From Thalassomonas sp. M1454 (GTDB lineage Bacteria > Pseudomonadota > Gammaproteobacteria > Enterobacterales > Alteromonadaceae): a stretch of DNA of 64,000 nt. The DNA is taken from assembly GCF_007097525.1 (NCBI RefSeq), contig NZ_VKDD01000001.1:376705-440704 (forward strand), in the 5' to 3' direction. Numbering within the stretch: position 1 is the first letter of the stretch; every line of letters starts with the position of its first letter. Below are positions 1 to 12,960 of the stretch, piece after piece. The translations under genes and the position numbers were made by a program. Below the pieces are notes generated by a model. That model worked only from the letters and a program-made list of their open reading frames with translations, had not been told where the DNA came from and searched no databases.

Positions 1-102
1 CTGTCACAAGTGCACCTCAATAAGTATCTATTTATAAGATAACCTAGTTAAAGCCACCTGTTGTTGATTAACATCATATTTACAACAGTTATTTTATTCA
101 AT

Positions 103-126
103 AAAAAAAGCAGCCTAAGCTGCTTT
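103..126 (-). terminator. Intrinsic terminator of glmU
   Basis: The arms AAAGCAGC (107-114) and GCTGCTTT (119-126) form an 8-bp stem with a CTAA loop. Read on the minus strand the stem is followed by a run of T, as expected for a rho-independent terminator just after the glmU stop codon. Confidence 0.8.
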
Positions 127-152
127 GATTTTATCAATTAGGACTAACAGCA

Positions 153-1511
153 CTATTTTTTAGTCGGGCGTTTCCAACCATCTAAATTACGTTGCTTAGG
201 ACGAGCGATAGCCAACTGTGCATCTTCAACGTCTTTGCCTATAGTAGAACCTGCACCTGTAGTAGCCATTTTACCTATAGTAACAGGGGCTACTAATGAG
301 GCATTAGAACCTATAAAGGCGCCATCACCAATAATAGTTTTTGACTTATTTACGCCGTCATAATTACACGTAATAGTACCAGCACCAATATTTACCTTTT
401 TACCTATTTCTGCATCGCCAAGGTAGGTTAAGTGCCCTGCTTTTGCGCCTTCATCCATAGTAGTGTTTTTCATTTCAACAAAGTTACCTACATGTGAATC
501 GGCTTTCATTACAGTGCCAGGACGAATGCGGGCAAAAGGACCTGCTGAACAGGCTTCGCCAATTTGAGCATTTTCAATAATGCTATTTGGCTTTATGGTT
601 GCACCCTTGCCTATTTGGCTATTAATGATAATGCAGTTAGCACCAATGGTTACGTCATCAGCTAAGCTTACCTCACCTTCAAAAATACAATTAATATCAA
701 TTTGTACTTCACTACCTATGGTTACGTTACCGCGTACATCGATACGATTAGGATCACGTAAGCTAGCGCCAGCAATCATTAACTCTTCAGCTTTACGCAA
801 TTGGTAAGCACGCTCTAAGTTAGCCAATTGCACGCGGTTATTTGCGCCTTCCACTTCTATTTCAGTATCAGGATGAGCTGTGCTTATTTCAACACCTTCA
901 CTGTGTGCCATAGCAATAATATCGGTAAGATAATATTCACCTTGTGCATTGTCATTTGAAAGGTTTGATAACCAGCGTTTTAAATCACCGCCATTAGCAA
1001 GCAAAATACCAGTATTACACTCATCAATAAGTAGTTGCTCTGCAGAAGCATCTTTTTGCTCAACAATACCAACTACGTGGCCACCTAAACGCATAATACG
1101 ACCATAGCCAGTTGGGTTTTCTAGCTTAACTGTTAATAACGCCATGCCGCCATCTTGCTTAGCCGAAATTAACTTTTCTAAAGTCGATACTTTGGTTAAT
1201 GGTACATCACCATAAAGTACAAGTACGTCTTCATCATCTTTTAAGAAAGGGCTAGCCATATCAACTGCATGGCCAGTTCCTAGTTGTTCTTTTTGCTCAA
1301 CGAAAGTTAAATCATCACCTTGAACTCGGGCTTGCAATAACTCGCCGCCAAAACCATAGACTAAATAAATATTATCTGAATTAACCGAGCGAGCAGAGTC
1401 GATAACATGTTCAACCATAGACTGGTGAGCAACAGGGTGTAAAACCTTTGGTAAGTTTGAGCGCATGCGAGTGCCTTTACCTGCGGCTAAGATCACAACG
1501 GAAAGAGACAT
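153..1511 (-). CDS. glmU: Bifunctional UDP-N-acetylglucosamine pyrophosphorylase / glucosamine-1-phosphate N-acetyltransferase GlmU
   Basis: GlmU acetylates glucosamine-1-phosphate and then couples it to UTP, giving UDP-GlcNAc for peptidoglycan and LPS in the cytoplasm. The 452 residues match the family length. The N-terminal half starts with the nucleotidyltransferase signature LAAGKGTRM at residues 8-16. The C-terminal half is a left-handed beta helix with repeated hexapeptides (for example [18 protein letters not shown]) and ends with the acetyltransferase region containing [12 protein letters not shown] and [13 protein letters not shown]. It lies downstream of the atp genes as in E. coli, but here the XRE gene and the Aas-like gene separate them. 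glmS would be expected outside the window; that is inference. Confidence 0.98.
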   Translation of the reverse strand: MSLSVVILAAGKGTRMRSNLPKVLHPVAHQSMVEHVIDSARSVNSDNIYLVYGFGGELLQARVQGDDLTFVEQKEQLGTGHAVDMASPFLKDDEDVLVLYGDVPLTKVSTLEKLISAKQDGGMALLTVKLENPTGYGRIMRLGGHVVGIVEQKDASAEQLLIDECNTGILLANGGDLKRWLSNLSNDNAQGEYYLTDIIAMAHSEGVEISTAHPDTEIEVEGANNRVQLANLERAYQLRKAEELMIAGASLRDPNRIDVRGNVTIGSEVQIDINCIFEGEVSLADDVTIGANCIIINSQIGKGATIKPNSIIENAQIGEACSAGPFARIRPGTVMKADSHVGNFVEMKNTTMDEGAKAGHLTYLGDAEIGKKVNIGAGTITCNYDGVNKSKTIIGDGAFIGSNASLVAPVTIGKMATTGAGSTIGKDVEDAQLAIARPKQRNLDGWKRPTKK

Positions 1512-1823
1512 AAAAAATCCAAATAATATAATGAAATAAATTGCGTTTATTCTAGCGCTGATCCGCTTAAATTTCTAATCTAATTACATTTTTATGTATT
1601 TAAATGAACGGGATTAGTCAGTAAATTTTTGACAAAAAAAAGCCACCTAAGGTAGGTGGCATAAAAATATAGCATTTCAGGGAGGAAAACTATGAAAGTT
1701 AACTGTGTTAAATAATAGCTTTAGCACTGAAATAAGTCCGTTAACCAAATGTAAAACACTGCAATAGTTTGTTGTAAGTAAATTGTTAAGGTTTAACTAA
1801 AATTAATAAATTTTAACTTATTA
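1512..1823. other. Intergenic region between glmU and the XRE-type regulator
   Basis: These 312 bases hold the upstream region of glmU and the 3' side of the regulator gene. The only clear element is the terminator at 1634-1660. A good Shine-Dalgarno (GGAGG, 1681-1685) precedes an ATG that opens only seven codons (1692-1715, plus strand). No other gene is seen. Confidence 0.6.
1634..1660 (-). terminator. Intrinsic terminator downstream of the XRE-type regulator
   Basis: GCCACCT (1642-1648) pairs with AGGTGGC (1654-1660), and the A-run at 1634-1641 becomes a T-run on the minus strand. It lies about 165 bases after the regulator stop codon, which leaves a long 3' untranslated region. Confidence 0.75.
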
Positions 1824-2582
1824 CTACTTTGCTAATGATTGATCTGGGTGTTTTTTTAGTAAGTGTTGTGACAATCCATAGCGCCAGCTTCGCATTGCCA
1901 AGACCACCGTAACGCCAAAGCGCTGCTCTAACGGTAAGTTAGAATCTTCTTGATTAAGTACTTCAAACTCTTGTGCAATACGTTTTAGTTTGCGTTGAAA
2001 TTCACTATTACTGGCACTGGCAAGCATGCCATTGAGTACTATGAGGCTTTCCTCGTCTTGATTAAAACGTGAGTTAAAAAACTCTTGTCCTATAGTATGT
2101 TGAAAAAACTCCTGGATAGGGCCATTGTCACGCCAACCAAAATTAGGAGCAACTAACAGCTTAATCCGATTACCGGGTAACAATTCGATAATCTTAAGCT
2201 TGTCTAAACGAGCTAGCTTTTGAATACAGTAATGAGTTTCAAGTTCATAATGTTCAATAATTTCATCCATGGTCCATTTATTAAGGACCGACAAAGCTAT
2301 TAATAGTAAGCCAAGATCTTGGCTTAACTCCTGCTCTTGCTCAACGCTCAATTGTTGCAGCTGAGATTGTTGCTCATTCATCAACAGAACAAGATCTGAG
2401 ATTTCTAAGTCCATCATTTGGCATATTTGATCAAGACGCTGTAATGAAATATTTTCTTCACTAAACAAGCGCTTAATACTCGCTTGCGTTAATCCTATGT
2501 GCTTAGCAACATCGGCATAAGTATAACCATGAGCTTTAAGTGATTTTTTCAAAGAAATTAACAGTGAACTTGTTTGTGCCAT
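1824..2582 (-). CDS. XRE/Cro-type helix-turn-helix transcriptional regulator
   Basis: A 252-residue protein with an N-terminal Cro/C1-type helix-turn-helix at about residues 20-60 (YADVAKHIGLTQASIKRLFS), then a Gln/Glu-rich linker (about 70-90) and an alpha-helical C-terminal domain of unknown function that may bind a ligand or form dimers. DNA binding is supported by the motif; the target is unknown. It is divergent from the LplT-PlsC-Aas fusion gene, with 162 AT-rich bases between the two starts, so control of that gene or of itself is a reasonable inference. No symbol is assigned. Confidence 0.8.
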   Translation of the reverse strand: MAQTSSLLISLKKSLKAHGYTYADVAKHIGLTQASIKRLFSEENISLQRLDQICQMMDLEISDLVLLMNEQQSQLQQLSVEQEQELSQDLGLLLIALSVLNKWTMDEIIEHYELETHYCIQKLARLDKLKIIELLPGNRIKLLVAPNFGWRDNGPIQEFFQHTIGQEFFNSRFNQDEESLIVLNGMLASASNSEFQRKLKRIAQEFEVLNQEDSNLPLEQRFGVTVVLAMRSWRYGLSQHLLKKHPDQSLAK

Positions 2583-2744
2583 AATGTACTCTAATTATTG
2601 TTGTATTATTTTTAGACTAAGTATTAAATATTTATACCTAATGGCGAATATATTGCAACAACTAAATTATTGGTAGAAGAATATACAATAAATAGTCACA
2701 CTAAATACGTGTTAACAACCAATAAATAAAGATTAAGGGAAATT

Positions 2745-5700
2745 ATGAAACAGTTATTCGCTTTTAAGGGATTTTTTGCTTATATCGCCATGGTATTTAT
2801 TAATGCCTTTGTTGATTTAGGCCACAAAATTATTGTGCAAAATACCGTATTTAAAATTTATGATGGCGATATACAAATAGTATTAACGGCAGTATTAAAT
2901 GCCTTAATACTTTTACCGTTTATTTTATTATTTTCTCCTGCTGGTTTTATTGCCGACAAATACCCTAAACCTACAGTAATGCGCAACAGTGCTTTAGTTG
3001 CCATTGTCGCTACTTTATTAATCACCTTGTGCTATTACCAAGGTTGGTTTATCGGCGCATTTTGTTTAACGCTATTAATGGGTATTCAATCAGCACTTTA
3101 TTCGCCAGCTAAATATGGCTATTTAAAAGAGTTAATTGGTGTGGATAATTTAGCCCAAGGTAATGCTTTAGTGCAGGCTGTTACTATTGTTTCTATTTTA
3201 TCAGGCACCTTTGTGTTTTCAGCATTTTTTGAATTATTACTTGCCGGCGTTGATTTAACTAATAGTAGTATCATTTTGCAAGGCGTTGTAGCTCTTGGTT
3301 GGGTTATGGTTGCTCTTTCAGTTATTGAGTGGTGGTTTTCTTGTCAAATAAAAGACACTAAGGGCGTTGATCATGGTATGACTTTTTCATCTAAAACTTA
3401 TCTTCAAGGTCAGTATCTAACTAAAAACTTAAAAATGATTGTGAGCAATAGAACCATATGGTTATCAATTGTTGGTTTATCTATGTTTTGGTCTGTATCA
3501 CAAGTAATGCTGGCAACATTTCCTGCTTTTGCTAAAGAAGTTTTATCTGAAAATAATACCTTAATTATCCAAGGCATTATGGCTAGTACAGGTATTGGTA
3601 TTGTATTGGGCTCATTGTTTGCAGCTCGGATATCTAAGCACCATATCGAACTAGGTTTAATTCCAGTTTCTGCGATAAGTTTTGCTCTTTTACTTGGCAA
3701 TATCGCTTCTCTAAACTCAAGCTTTTCTATGGCGCTAACTTTTCTTGGTTTAGGTATAAGTGGAGGTTTGTTTATTGTACCGCTTAATTCTTTAATCCAA
3801 TATACAGCTAAAGAAGATGAGTTAGGAACCGTGCTAGCAGGAAATAACTGGGTGCAAAATGTTGCCATGCTAAGCTTTTTGATTATCACAATCGCACTAG
3901 TATCCTATGGCGTAAGTAGTGTCGGTATTTTTTATGTTTTAATGGCCATAGCTTTAGCTGGTGCAATATTTACTGTTTATCAGTTACCACACTCATTGAT
4001 GCGAATGATCACCACATTTATTATTCAGCATAGATACAAATTACAAATATTAGGTTTTGATAATTTACCGGCTAATGGTGGGCTTTTATTACTCGGTAAT
4101 CATATTAGTTGGATTGACGGATTAGTAGTGCAAATGGCTTGTCCACGCAAAGTCCGATTTGTCATGCTACGCAGTATTTATAATCGTTGGTACCTTAAGC
4201 CTATCGTTAAGTTTTTTGGTGCTATTCCAATTAGTGAAGGTAATAGTAAAGAGTCATTGGCATTAGTAAATCAGGCACTAAAAGATGGCGAAGTTGTTTG
4301 TTTATTTCCTGAAGGTGCAATTAGCCGTACTGGCGCACTTGGTGTGTTTAGAACTGGCTTTGAGCGTGTAGTTGACGATGTTGATGGTGTTATTGTGCCA
4401 TTTTACTTACACGGCTTGTGGGGCAGTCGTTTATCTCGTGCGAATAGCAGTAAACTTAGAGAAAATACTCAGCAAGGTTTCCGCCGTGATGTATCAATTA
4501 GTTTTGGTAAACAATTATCAATGCAAACGCCTGCTAGCGATCTAAAACAAAAGGTATTTGAATTAGCCTTTAATGCTTGGGAACACCAAACTAGCTATGC
4601 CGATCCACTACCTTTAGCTTGGATTAAATCGGCTAAACATAGTTTATTTAAACTGGCAGTAAAAGATACTAGTGGTAGCCGTTTTTCAAACTTACAATTA
4701 TTAGCTGCCACAGCAACATTGGCCGCTAAAATAAAGCAGTTAGATAACAGTCAAAATATTGGACTCATGTTGCCAGCAAGTAGTGCGGCAGTTATGGCTA
4801 ATGGTGCTGTATTACTTAATGGTCAAACTGCGGTTAATTTAAATTATAGTACCAGTGTTGATGCGGTGTGTTCAGGTATTAAAAACGCTGAAATATCTAC
4901 CGTTTTAACTTCTAAAAAATTTATTGATAAGTTAAATGCTAAAGGCATTGATTGCGATACCATGCTTGCTAATACTAATATTGTTTTTATGGAAGATCTT
5001 AAGCAGCAATTATCAAAAGCGCGTTATATTTGCGCCATTATTGCTAGTTTTATACTGCCATCGAATAGCTTCTACAAGGTATTTGGTAAAGTGGTTGATA
5101 TAAACTCACCAGCATGTATTTTGTTTTCTAGTGGTAGTGAAGGTACACCAAAGGGCATTGTACTTAGCCATAAAAATTTCTTGGCCAATGTTAAGCAAAT
5201 AAGTGATGTTTTACGCACAGATGACAAAGAAGTAGTTATGGGGTCATTGCCACCATTCCATTCTTTTGGCTTAACAGTTACTACCTTTTTACCCTTGATA
5301 GAAGGCATCCCGGTAATTTGTCATCCAGATCCTACCGATGCACTCAATATTGCCAAAGCAATAGCTAAAAACAAGGCAACCTTACTGTGTGCTACTGCTA
5401 CTTTTTTAAGGTTATACACGCTTAATCGCAAGATTAATCCATTGATGCTAGAAAACTTAAGACTGGTTGTTGCTGGTGCTGAAAAGCTACCTGAAGATAC
5501 TCGTCAAAGCTTTAAAGATAAATTCAATAAAACCATTTACGAAGGCTATGGCGCAACTGAAACAACACCAGTGGCAAGTGTAAATATTCCAGATCAGTTA
5601 GATCCAAATGATTTAAAAGTTCAGTCGGGCAGTAAAGTTGGCACTGTAGGTATGCCTTTACCAGGTTGTTCGTTTAGAATTGTTGACCCGCTAACTATGC

Positions 5701-6197
5701 AAACCTTACCTACTGGCGAGCAAGGGTTGATCTTAATATCAGGTAGCCAACTGATGCTCGGTTACTTAAATGACGAAGCAAAAACCAAAGAGGTTATTGT
5801 TACGCTTGATAATCGTCGTTGGTATAAAACCGGAGATAAAGGCTCACTTGATAGTGACGGCTTTTTAACAATTGTCGATCGCTACTCGCGATTTGCCAAA
5901 ATTGGTGGTGAGATGATCAGTTTGCAAGCTGTTGAACAAGAAGTAAATAACGTAATAAGCGACGATATGGGCGAGTTTATGGCTGTTAATCTACCCGACT
6001 CTAAGAAAGGTGAGAAAATCGTTATTTTGACTACTACAGATATCACAGTCGATGAATTAAGACAGACTTTACTCGACAATAGCACCAATCCTCTAATGAT
6101 CCCTACAGCTGTATATAAAGTAGAGCAAGTGCCTAAACTAGGCAGTGGTAAGTCTGACTTTGCTGGCGCTAAGAAATTAGCGTTAAGCTTTGCTTAG
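2745..6197 (+). CDS. Fused lysophospholipid transporter / 1-acyltransferase / acyl-[ACP] synthetase (LplT-Aas type)
   Basis: An 1150-residue three-part protein. Residues 1 to about 430 are a 12-helix MFS transporter like LplT, which flips lysophospholipids inward. Residues about 435-630 are a PlsC-type acyltransferase with the motif NHISWID near residue 452 (NHxxxxD) and the substrate motif FPEGAISRTG near 522. The rest is an AMP-forming adenylation domain with the P-loop FSSGSEGTPKG near 793 and the ATEGYGATETTP-like core seen here as EGYGATETTP. In E. coli lplT and aas are separate genes in one operon; here they are one protein. The predicted role is to take up and re-acylate 2-acyl-lysophosphatidylethanolamine at the inner membrane. 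An A/G-rich Shine-Dalgarno (AAGGGAA) precedes the ATG. Some annotations call this family acyl-[ACP]-phospholipid O-acyltransferase. Confidence 0.93.
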   Translation: MKQLFAFKGFFAYIAMVFINAFVDLGHKIIVQNTVFKIYDGDIQIVLTAVLNALILLPFILLFSPAGFIADKYPKPTVMRNSALVAIVATLLITLCYYQGWFIGAFCLTLLMGIQSALYSPAKYGYLKELIGVDNLAQGNALVQAVTIVSILSGTFVFSAFFELLLAGVDLTNSSIILQGVVALGWVMVALSVIEWWFSCQIKDTKGVDHGMTFSSKTYLQGQYLTKNLKMIVSNRTIWLSIVGLSMFWSVSQVMLATFPAFAKEVLSENNTLIIQGIMASTGIGIVLGSLFAARISKHHIELGLIPVSAISFALLLGNIASLNSSFSMALTFLGLGISGGLFIVPLNSLIQYTAKEDELGTVLAGNNWVQNVAMLSFLIITIALVSYGVSSVGIFYVLMAIALAGAIFTVYQLPHSLMRMITTFIIQHRYKLQILGFDNLPANGGLLLLGNHISWIDGLVVQMACPRKVRFVMLRSIYNRWYLKPIVKFFGAIPISEGNSKESLALVNQALKDGEVVCLFPEGAISRTGALGVFRTGFERVVDDVDGVIVPFYLHGLWGSRLSRANSSKLRENTQQGFRRDVSISFGKQLSMQTPASDLKQKVFELAFNAWEHQTSYADPLPLAWIKSAKHSLFKLAVKDTSGSRFSNLQLLAATATLAAKIKQLDNSQNIGLMLPASSAAVMANGAVLLNGQTAVNLNYSTSVDAVCSGIKNAEISTVLTSKKFIDKLNAKGIDCDTMLANTNIVFMEDLKQQLSKARYICAIIASFILPSNSFYKVFGKVVDINSPACILFSSGSEGTPKGIVLSHKNFLANVKQISDVLRTDDKEVVMGSLPPFHSFGLTVTTFLPLIEGIPVICHPDPTDALNIAKAIAKNKATLLCATATFLRLYTLNRKINPLMLENLRLVVAGAEKLPEDTRQSFKDKFNKTIYEGYGATETTPVASVNIPDQLDPNDLKVQSGSKVGTVGMPLPGCSFRIVDPLTMQTLPTGEQGLILISGSQLMLGYLNDEAKTKEVIVTLDNRRWYKTGDKGSLDSDGFLTIVDRYSRFAKIGGEMISLQAVEQEVNNVISDDMGEFMAVNLPDSKKGEKIVILTTTDITVDELRQTLLDNSTNPLMIPTAVYKVEQVPKLGSGKSDFAGAKKLALSFA

Positions 6198-6240
6198 CCA
6201 AGAGCAATCAAGTTGATCTGACCCCCTTGATTTAGGCAAT

Positions 6241-6267
6241 AAAAAAGGCACCCTAAGGTGCCTTTTT
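6241..6267. terminator. Bidirectional terminator between the Aas-like gene and atpC
   Basis: GGCACC (6247-6252) and GGTGCC (6257-6262) form a stem with a CTAA loop, with an A-run before and a T-run after. It can stop the plus-strand fusion gene and the minus-strand atp operon. Confidence 0.85.
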
Positions 6268-6297
6268 ACTGAGATTATACATGGTTAAACCAAGTAA

Positions 6298-6723
6298 TTA
6301 TCTCTTGTGTTTGCTTGCTTCTTGGATAACACGTAATTGCGCTACCGCTCTGGCTAGTTCTGCAGCAACTTCTGCATAGTCTACATCGCCAACTGCGTTG
6401 TTGATGTGTTCTTCAGCACGTTGCTTAGCGTTTAGAGCAGATTGTTCATCTAAGTCGTCACTACGTACAGCCACATCGGCTAATACTGTTACGCTGTTAG
6501 GTTGAACTTCCAACATGCCACCAGAAAGATAAATAATTTCTTCCTGGCCATGTTGTTTAACAATACGCGCCATACCCGGTTTTAAGGCCGTTAATAAAGG
6601 TGCGTGACCAGGCATAATACCTAGCTCACCTTCCGTACCTGAAATTTGTAATGATTCGATGCGGCCAGAGAATAAACTCTCTTCTGCACTTACTACATCC
6701 AAATGAACCGTCATAGCTGACAT
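6298..6723 (-). CDS. atpC: ATP synthase F1 epsilon subunit AtpC
   Basis: This is the epsilon subunit of the F1 central stalk, which couples rotation to catalysis and can inhibit ATP hydrolysis. The 141 residues contain the N-terminal beta-sandwich ([37 protein letters not shown]) and a C-terminal two-helix domain. It is the last gene of the operon, 30 bases after atpD, and is followed by a strong terminator. Translation could also start at the in-frame ATG three codons later. Confidence 0.98.
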   Translation of the reverse strand: MSAMTVHLDVVSAEESLFSGRIESLQISGTEGELGIMPGHAPLLTALKPGMARIVKQHGQEEIIYLSGGMLEVQPNSVTVLADVAVRSDDLDEQSALNAKQRAEEHINNAVGDVDYAEVAAELARAVAQLRVIQEASKHKR

Positions 6724-6753
6724 ATTAATCTCCTGTGCCTAAACTAGGCAAAA

Positions 6754-8154
<1,401 letters not shown>

Positions 8155-8174
8155 CTATTAATTAAACTCTTTGC

Positions 8175-9035
8175 CTATACCGCAGCTGCACCAGCAACAA
8201 TCTCACCCAATTCTTGAGTAATACTTGCTTGACGAGCTTTGTTGTATATCAACTGTAAATCATCGATTAAGTCACCAGCATTATCTGTAGCGGCTTTCAT
8301 CGCTACCATACGGGCAGCTTGTTCACTGGCTAGGTTTTCAACCACGCCTTGATATACTTGAGACTCCACGTAACGAACCAGTAATTGGTCAAGCAATGCT
8401 TGCGCATCTGGTTCGTAAATGTAGTCCCAACGATGGGTAATAGCGTCATCATCTGACTTAGGCAAAGGTAACAATTGATCGATTGTTGGCTTTTGCGTCA
8501 TAGTGTTTACAAACTTGTTGCAAACAACGTATAACTTATCGATTTCACCGTTGTCATAGGCGTCTAACATCACTTTAACTGAACCGATTAAATCGGTAAC
8601 AGAAGGTGTGTCGCCTAAACCTGATTTTTGCGCAACAATATTTGCGCCAACGCCGCCAAAGAATGCAGAGGCTTTAGAACCTACTACAGCTAAGTCAACA
8701 TCAACGCCTTGTTCTTGCCATTTGGCTGAATCTTTTAATACAGATTTGAACAAGTTAATATTTAAGCCGCCACAAAGACCACGGTCGGTAGAAATAACGA
8801 TATAGCCTACACGCTTAACTTCACGCTCTTCCAAATAAGGATGGCGATATTCAAGTTGGCCGCGTGCAATGTGACCGATCACGTTTCTAATGTTTTCAGC
8901 GTATGGGCGTGATGATGCCATCAAATCTTGCGCTCTGCGCATCTTTGAAGCAGCAACCATTTCCATTGCGCTTGTGATCTTCTGTGTATTTTTTACACTT
9001 CCGATCTTAGTTTTTATTTCTTTACCACCGGCCAT
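8175..9035 (-). CDS. atpG: ATP synthase F1 gamma subunit AtpG
   Basis: The rotor shaft of F1, 286 residues. The N-terminal helix ([32 protein letters not shown]) and the C-terminal helix ([20 protein letters not shown]) form the coiled coil that turns inside the alpha3beta3 ring; only part of each is quoted as a family signature. The central Rossmann-like part contains [11 protein letters not shown]. It lies between atpA (24 bases) and atpD (35 bases). Confidence 0.98.
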   Translation of the reverse strand: MAGGKEIKTKIGSVKNTQKITSAMEMVAASKMRRAQDLMASSRPYAENIRNVIGHIARGQLEYRHPYLEEREVKRVGYIVISTDRGLCGGLNINLFKSVLKDSAKWQEQGVDVDLAVVGSKASAFFGGVGANIVAQKSGLGDTPSVTDLIGSVKVMLDAYDNGEIDKLYVVCNKFVNTMTQKPTIDQLLPLPKSDDDAITHRWDYIYEPDAQALLDQLLVRYVESQVYQGVVENLASEQAARMVAMKAATDNAGDLIDDLQLIYNKARQASITQELGEIVAGAAAV

Positions 9036-9059
9036 GACTATTCACTCCGAAACTATTAA

Positions 9060-10601
9060 TTACCAGGTTTGCGTTGCTTTGAATGATTCAAGCAATTTAG
9101 TTAAACCCGCTTCGATATCTTTATCGTAGTTACCAGTTTCGTTGATGGTAGCCATAAGCTCAGCATGCTCATTGTTTGCATAAGTCAGTAGAGATGCTTC
9201 AAAATCAACGATTTTGTTTAGTTCTACATCATTTAAGAAACCTTTCTCAGCTGCAAATAATGAAACACCAGTTTCAGCTACAGACATAGGGCTGTACTGC
9301 TTCTGCTTCATCAATTCAGTAACGCGTTGACCGTGCTCTAATTGTGCACGAGTAGCGTCATCTAAATCAGATGCGAATTGAGCGAAAGCCGCTAATTCTG
9401 CATATTGAGCTAATGCTAAACGGATACCACCACCAAGTTTCTTGATGATCTTAGTTTGTGCAGCACCACCAACACGAGATACCGAGATACCAGCGTTAAC
9501 AGCTGGACGGATACCTGAGTTGAATAGGTTTGACTCTAAGAAAATCTGACCATCAGTGATAGAGATTACGTTAGTTGGAACGAATGCTGATACGTCACCG
9601 GCTTGCGTTTCAATGATAGGAAGAGCAGTTAAAGAACCAGTCTTACCTTTCACTTCACCGTTGGTGAACTTTTCAACGTATTCTGCGTTTACACGAGAAG
9701 CACGTTCTAATAAACGAGAGTGAAGATAGAAAACATCACCTGGGTATGCTTCACGGCCTGGCGGACGACGTAAAAGTAATGAGATTTGACGGTAAGCAAC
9801 AGCTTGCTTAGATAAATCATCATATACGATTAGTGCATCTTCACCGCGGTCACGGAAGTATTCACCCATAGTACAACCAGAGTATGGTGCTAAGTATTGT
9901 AATGCTGCAGCTTCAGAAGCTGATGCAACTACAACGATAGTATTTGATAACGCGCCGTGCTCTTCAAGAGAACGTACAACGTTAGCAACAGTTGACGCTT
10001 TTTGGCCAATTGCTACGTAAATACTCTTAATACCAGTATTCTTTTGGTTAATAATTGCGTCAAGTGCGATCGCAGATTTACCAATTTGACGGTCACCGAT
10101 GATTAGCTCACGCTGACCACGACCGATTGGAATCATTGAGTCAATTGATTTGATACCAGTTTGAACTGGCTCATCAACAGACTTACGATCGATAACACCT
10201 GGTGCGATGCGCTCAACTGGTGCGTAACCATCGTTTTCGATTGGTCCTTTACCGTCGATTGGCTCACCAAGAGTGTTAACAACACGACCTAAAAGGCCAC
10301 GTCCTACTGGTACTTCTAAAATACGACCAGTACTTTTAACTTTTAAGCCTTCGTGTAGGTCCGCGTAAGGACCCATAACTACCGCACCTACCGAGTCACG
10401 GTCAAGGTTTAACGCGATAGCGAAACGATTGCCAGGAAGTTCGATCATCTCACCTTGCATTGCGTCAGCAAGGCCGTGGATGCGAATGATACCATCAGTT
10501 ACAGAAACGATAGTACCTTCGTTACGAGCTTCACTAACAACGTCAAATTGATCGATACGATTTTTGATCAATTCAGCGATTTCAGTGGAATTCAGTTGCA
10601 T
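9060..10601 (-). CDS. atpA: ATP synthase F1 alpha subunit AtpA
   Basis: The non-catalytic nucleotide-binding subunit of F1, 513 residues, the same length as in E. coli. It has the Walker A motif GDRQIGKSA near residue 170, the arginine finger region in [15 protein letters not shown], and the N-terminal segment [16 protein letters not shown] that contacts the delta subunit. The gap to atpH is 14 bases, which fits tight co-transcription. Confidence 0.99.
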   Translation of the reverse strand: MQLNSTEIAELIKNRIDQFDVVSEARNEGTIVSVTDGIIRIHGLADAMQGEMIELPGNRFAIALNLDRDSVGAVVMGPYADLHEGLKVKSTGRILEVPVGRGLLGRVVNTLGEPIDGKGPIENDGYAPVERIAPGVIDRKSVDEPVQTGIKSIDSMIPIGRGQRELIIGDRQIGKSAIALDAIINQKNTGIKSIYVAIGQKASTVANVVRSLEEHGALSNTIVVVASASEAAALQYLAPYSGCTMGEYFRDRGEDALIVYDDLSKQAVAYRQISLLLRRPPGREAYPGDVFYLHSRLLERASRVNAEYVEKFTNGEVKGKTGSLTALPIIETQAGDVSAFVPTNVISITDGQIFLESNLFNSGIRPAVNAGISVSRVGGAAQTKIIKKLGGGIRLALAQYAELAAFAQFASDLDDATRAQLEHGQRVTELMKQKQYSPMSVAETGVSLFAAEKGFLNDVELNKIVDFEASLLTYANNEHAELMATINETGNYDKDIEAGLTKLLESFKATQTW

Positions 10602-10615
10602 GCTCTGTTCCCCAA

Positions 10616-11149
10616 TTAGGATTGTAGTGTAGCTGCTAAACGGTTCAGTTTACCACGAACTGAGCCATCAATTACCATGTCGCCTGCCTTGATAACAAGA
10701 CCAGAAACGATGGTAGCATCTACTGTACAATTTAGCTTAACTTTACGTGCCAGACGCTTTTCAAGCGCGGCGCTCAATGTTTTTACTTCAGCTACTTTCA
10801 GTTTTTTAGCAGAAGTAACATCAACAGATATTTCTTTTTCAAGGTCTGCTTTTAATTCAACAAACTGTGAAACTACCTGTGGTAGCACCAATAAGCGTTC
10901 GTTTTCAGCCATCACTTTAATAAAGTTTTGACCTTGCTCATTTAGCTGTTCGCCACAAACGTTTAAGAACAAAGTTTGCACTTGTTCAGTACCCATGCCA
11001 CCTGAAAGGTAGTTAGCAATGGTTTCGTTTTGGCTTACTTCAGCGGCAAACACTAGCATTTCTAACCAAGTGTCTATCGCGTTAGCTTCAACGGCATAAT
11101 CGAACGCTGCTTTAGCATAAGGACGAGCAACGGTTGTCAATTCAGACAT
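10616..11149 (-). CDS. atpH: ATP synthase F1 delta subunit AtpH
   Basis: The peripheral-stalk subunit that joins the top of F1 to the b dimer, 177 residues. It has the OSCP/delta pattern: a helical N-terminal domain ([16 protein letters not shown]) and a C-terminal region with [17 protein letters not shown] and the closing [17 protein letters not shown]. It starts 12 bases after atpF. Confidence 0.98.
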   Translation of the reverse strand: MSELTTVARPYAKAAFDYAVEANAIDTWLEMLVFAAEVSQNETIANYLSGGMGTEQVQTLFLNVCGEQLNEQGQNFIKVMAENERLLVLPQVVSQFVELKADLEKEISVDVTSAKKLKVAEVKTLSAALEKRLARKVKLNCTVDATIVSGLVIKAGDMVIDGSVRGKLNRLAATLQS

Positions 11150-11161
11150 AGCTCATTCCCC

Positions 11162-11632
11162 TTAAAGTTCAGCGACTAGTTTATCTAAGATGTCGCTATG
11201 TGCAGCGGCATCAATAGAGCGATCGAGAATTTTCTCTGCACCAGCAACGGCAAGAACAGCAACTTGAGTGCGTAATTCTTCACGTGCGCGGTGACGCTCT
11301 GATTCAATTTCTGCGTGTCCTGAAGCGATGATTTTCTCACGCTCAACTTGCGCTTTAGCAGCAGCTTCTTCAATCATTTGAGTTTCGCGTTTTTTCGCGG
11401 CATCAACGATGTCAGCAGCTTGAGCTTTTGCTTCTTTTAATTGTGCTTTAGCATTGTCTTGAGCAAGCTCTAGATCTTTAGCAGCACGTTCAGAAGCAGC
11501 AAGTCCGTCAGCAATAGTTTTTTGACGGTCTTCGATAGCAGCCATAATTGGCGGCCATACGAACTTCATGCAGAACATTACAAATACGACAAATGCGATT
11601 AATTCACCAACTAGGGTTACGTTAATATTCAT
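11162..11632 (-). CDS. atpF: ATP synthase Fo b subunit AtpF
   Basis: The peripheral-stalk b subunit, 156 residues. It has one N-terminal membrane helix (about residues 5-25, [20 protein letters not shown]) and a long Ala/Glu/Lys-rich coiled coil (about 30-140) that dimerises and reaches up to delta. The family length is 156. A clear Shine-Dalgarno (GGAGG on the minus strand) precedes the ATG. Confidence 0.98.
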   Translation of the reverse strand: MNINVTLVGELIAFVVFVMFCMKFVWPPIMAAIEDRQKTIADGLAASERAAKDLELAQDNAKAQLKEAKAQAADIVDAAKKRETQMIEEAAAKAQVEREKIIASGHAEIESERHRAREELRTQVAVLAVAGAEKILDRSIDAAAHSDILDKLVAEL

Positions 11633-11678
11633 TTGTGTACCTCCTTAAAGTTATTCAAGTTTAATAAAAAATGTCTTA

Positions 11679-11906
<228 letters not shown>

Positions 11907-11984
11907 TTATTATTTAGTTAGTTAAGTTAAAAATTAAAGTATTTAATAAAATTAAATTTGTTTTCTAAGCATCCTTGCTCAATT

Positions 11985-12083
11985 AACCCTTCGGGTTGAC
12001 TCTTAAACCTTAAGAGCCGTTAGCTCAGTCCTTTTGCTCGTATTTCAGGCTTCCTGCCGTCGCCCCCGAAGGGATCGAATACG
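11985..12083 (-). promoter_or_regulatory. Structured 5' region of atpE inside the atpB-atpE spacer
   Basis: The 213-base spacer (11895-12107) between atpB and atpE holds nested inverted repeats. CCCTTCGGG (11987-11995) pairs with CCCGAAGGG (12065-12073). Inside that is a perfect 7-bp hairpin, CTCTTAA with TTAAGAG (12000-12016). CAGG pairs with CCTG (12046-12056), and CGTATT (12039-12044) with AATACG (12078-12083). No ORF or long T-run is present, so it does not look like a simple terminator. It may be an mRNA processing or stabilising element that raises c-subunit yield, or a dispersed palindromic repeat; which one is not known. Confidence 0.5.
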
Positions 12084-12107
12084 TTTCCTAAATAGCAGTA
12101 ATGCTAC

Positions 12108-12935
<828 letters not shown>

Positions 12936-12960
12936 CTATCCTAATTATTGTTGATTAAAG

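Noticed and set aside
58..88. CTGTTGT/ACAACAG inverted repeat near the left edge
   Set aside because: A 17-base loop and 7-bp AT-rich stem are not distinctive, and the window edge hides its context.
1692..1715. Seven-codon ORF with a good GGAGG Shine-Dalgarno
   Set aside because: Too short to support as a gene, and no downstream gene on the same strand for it to regulate.
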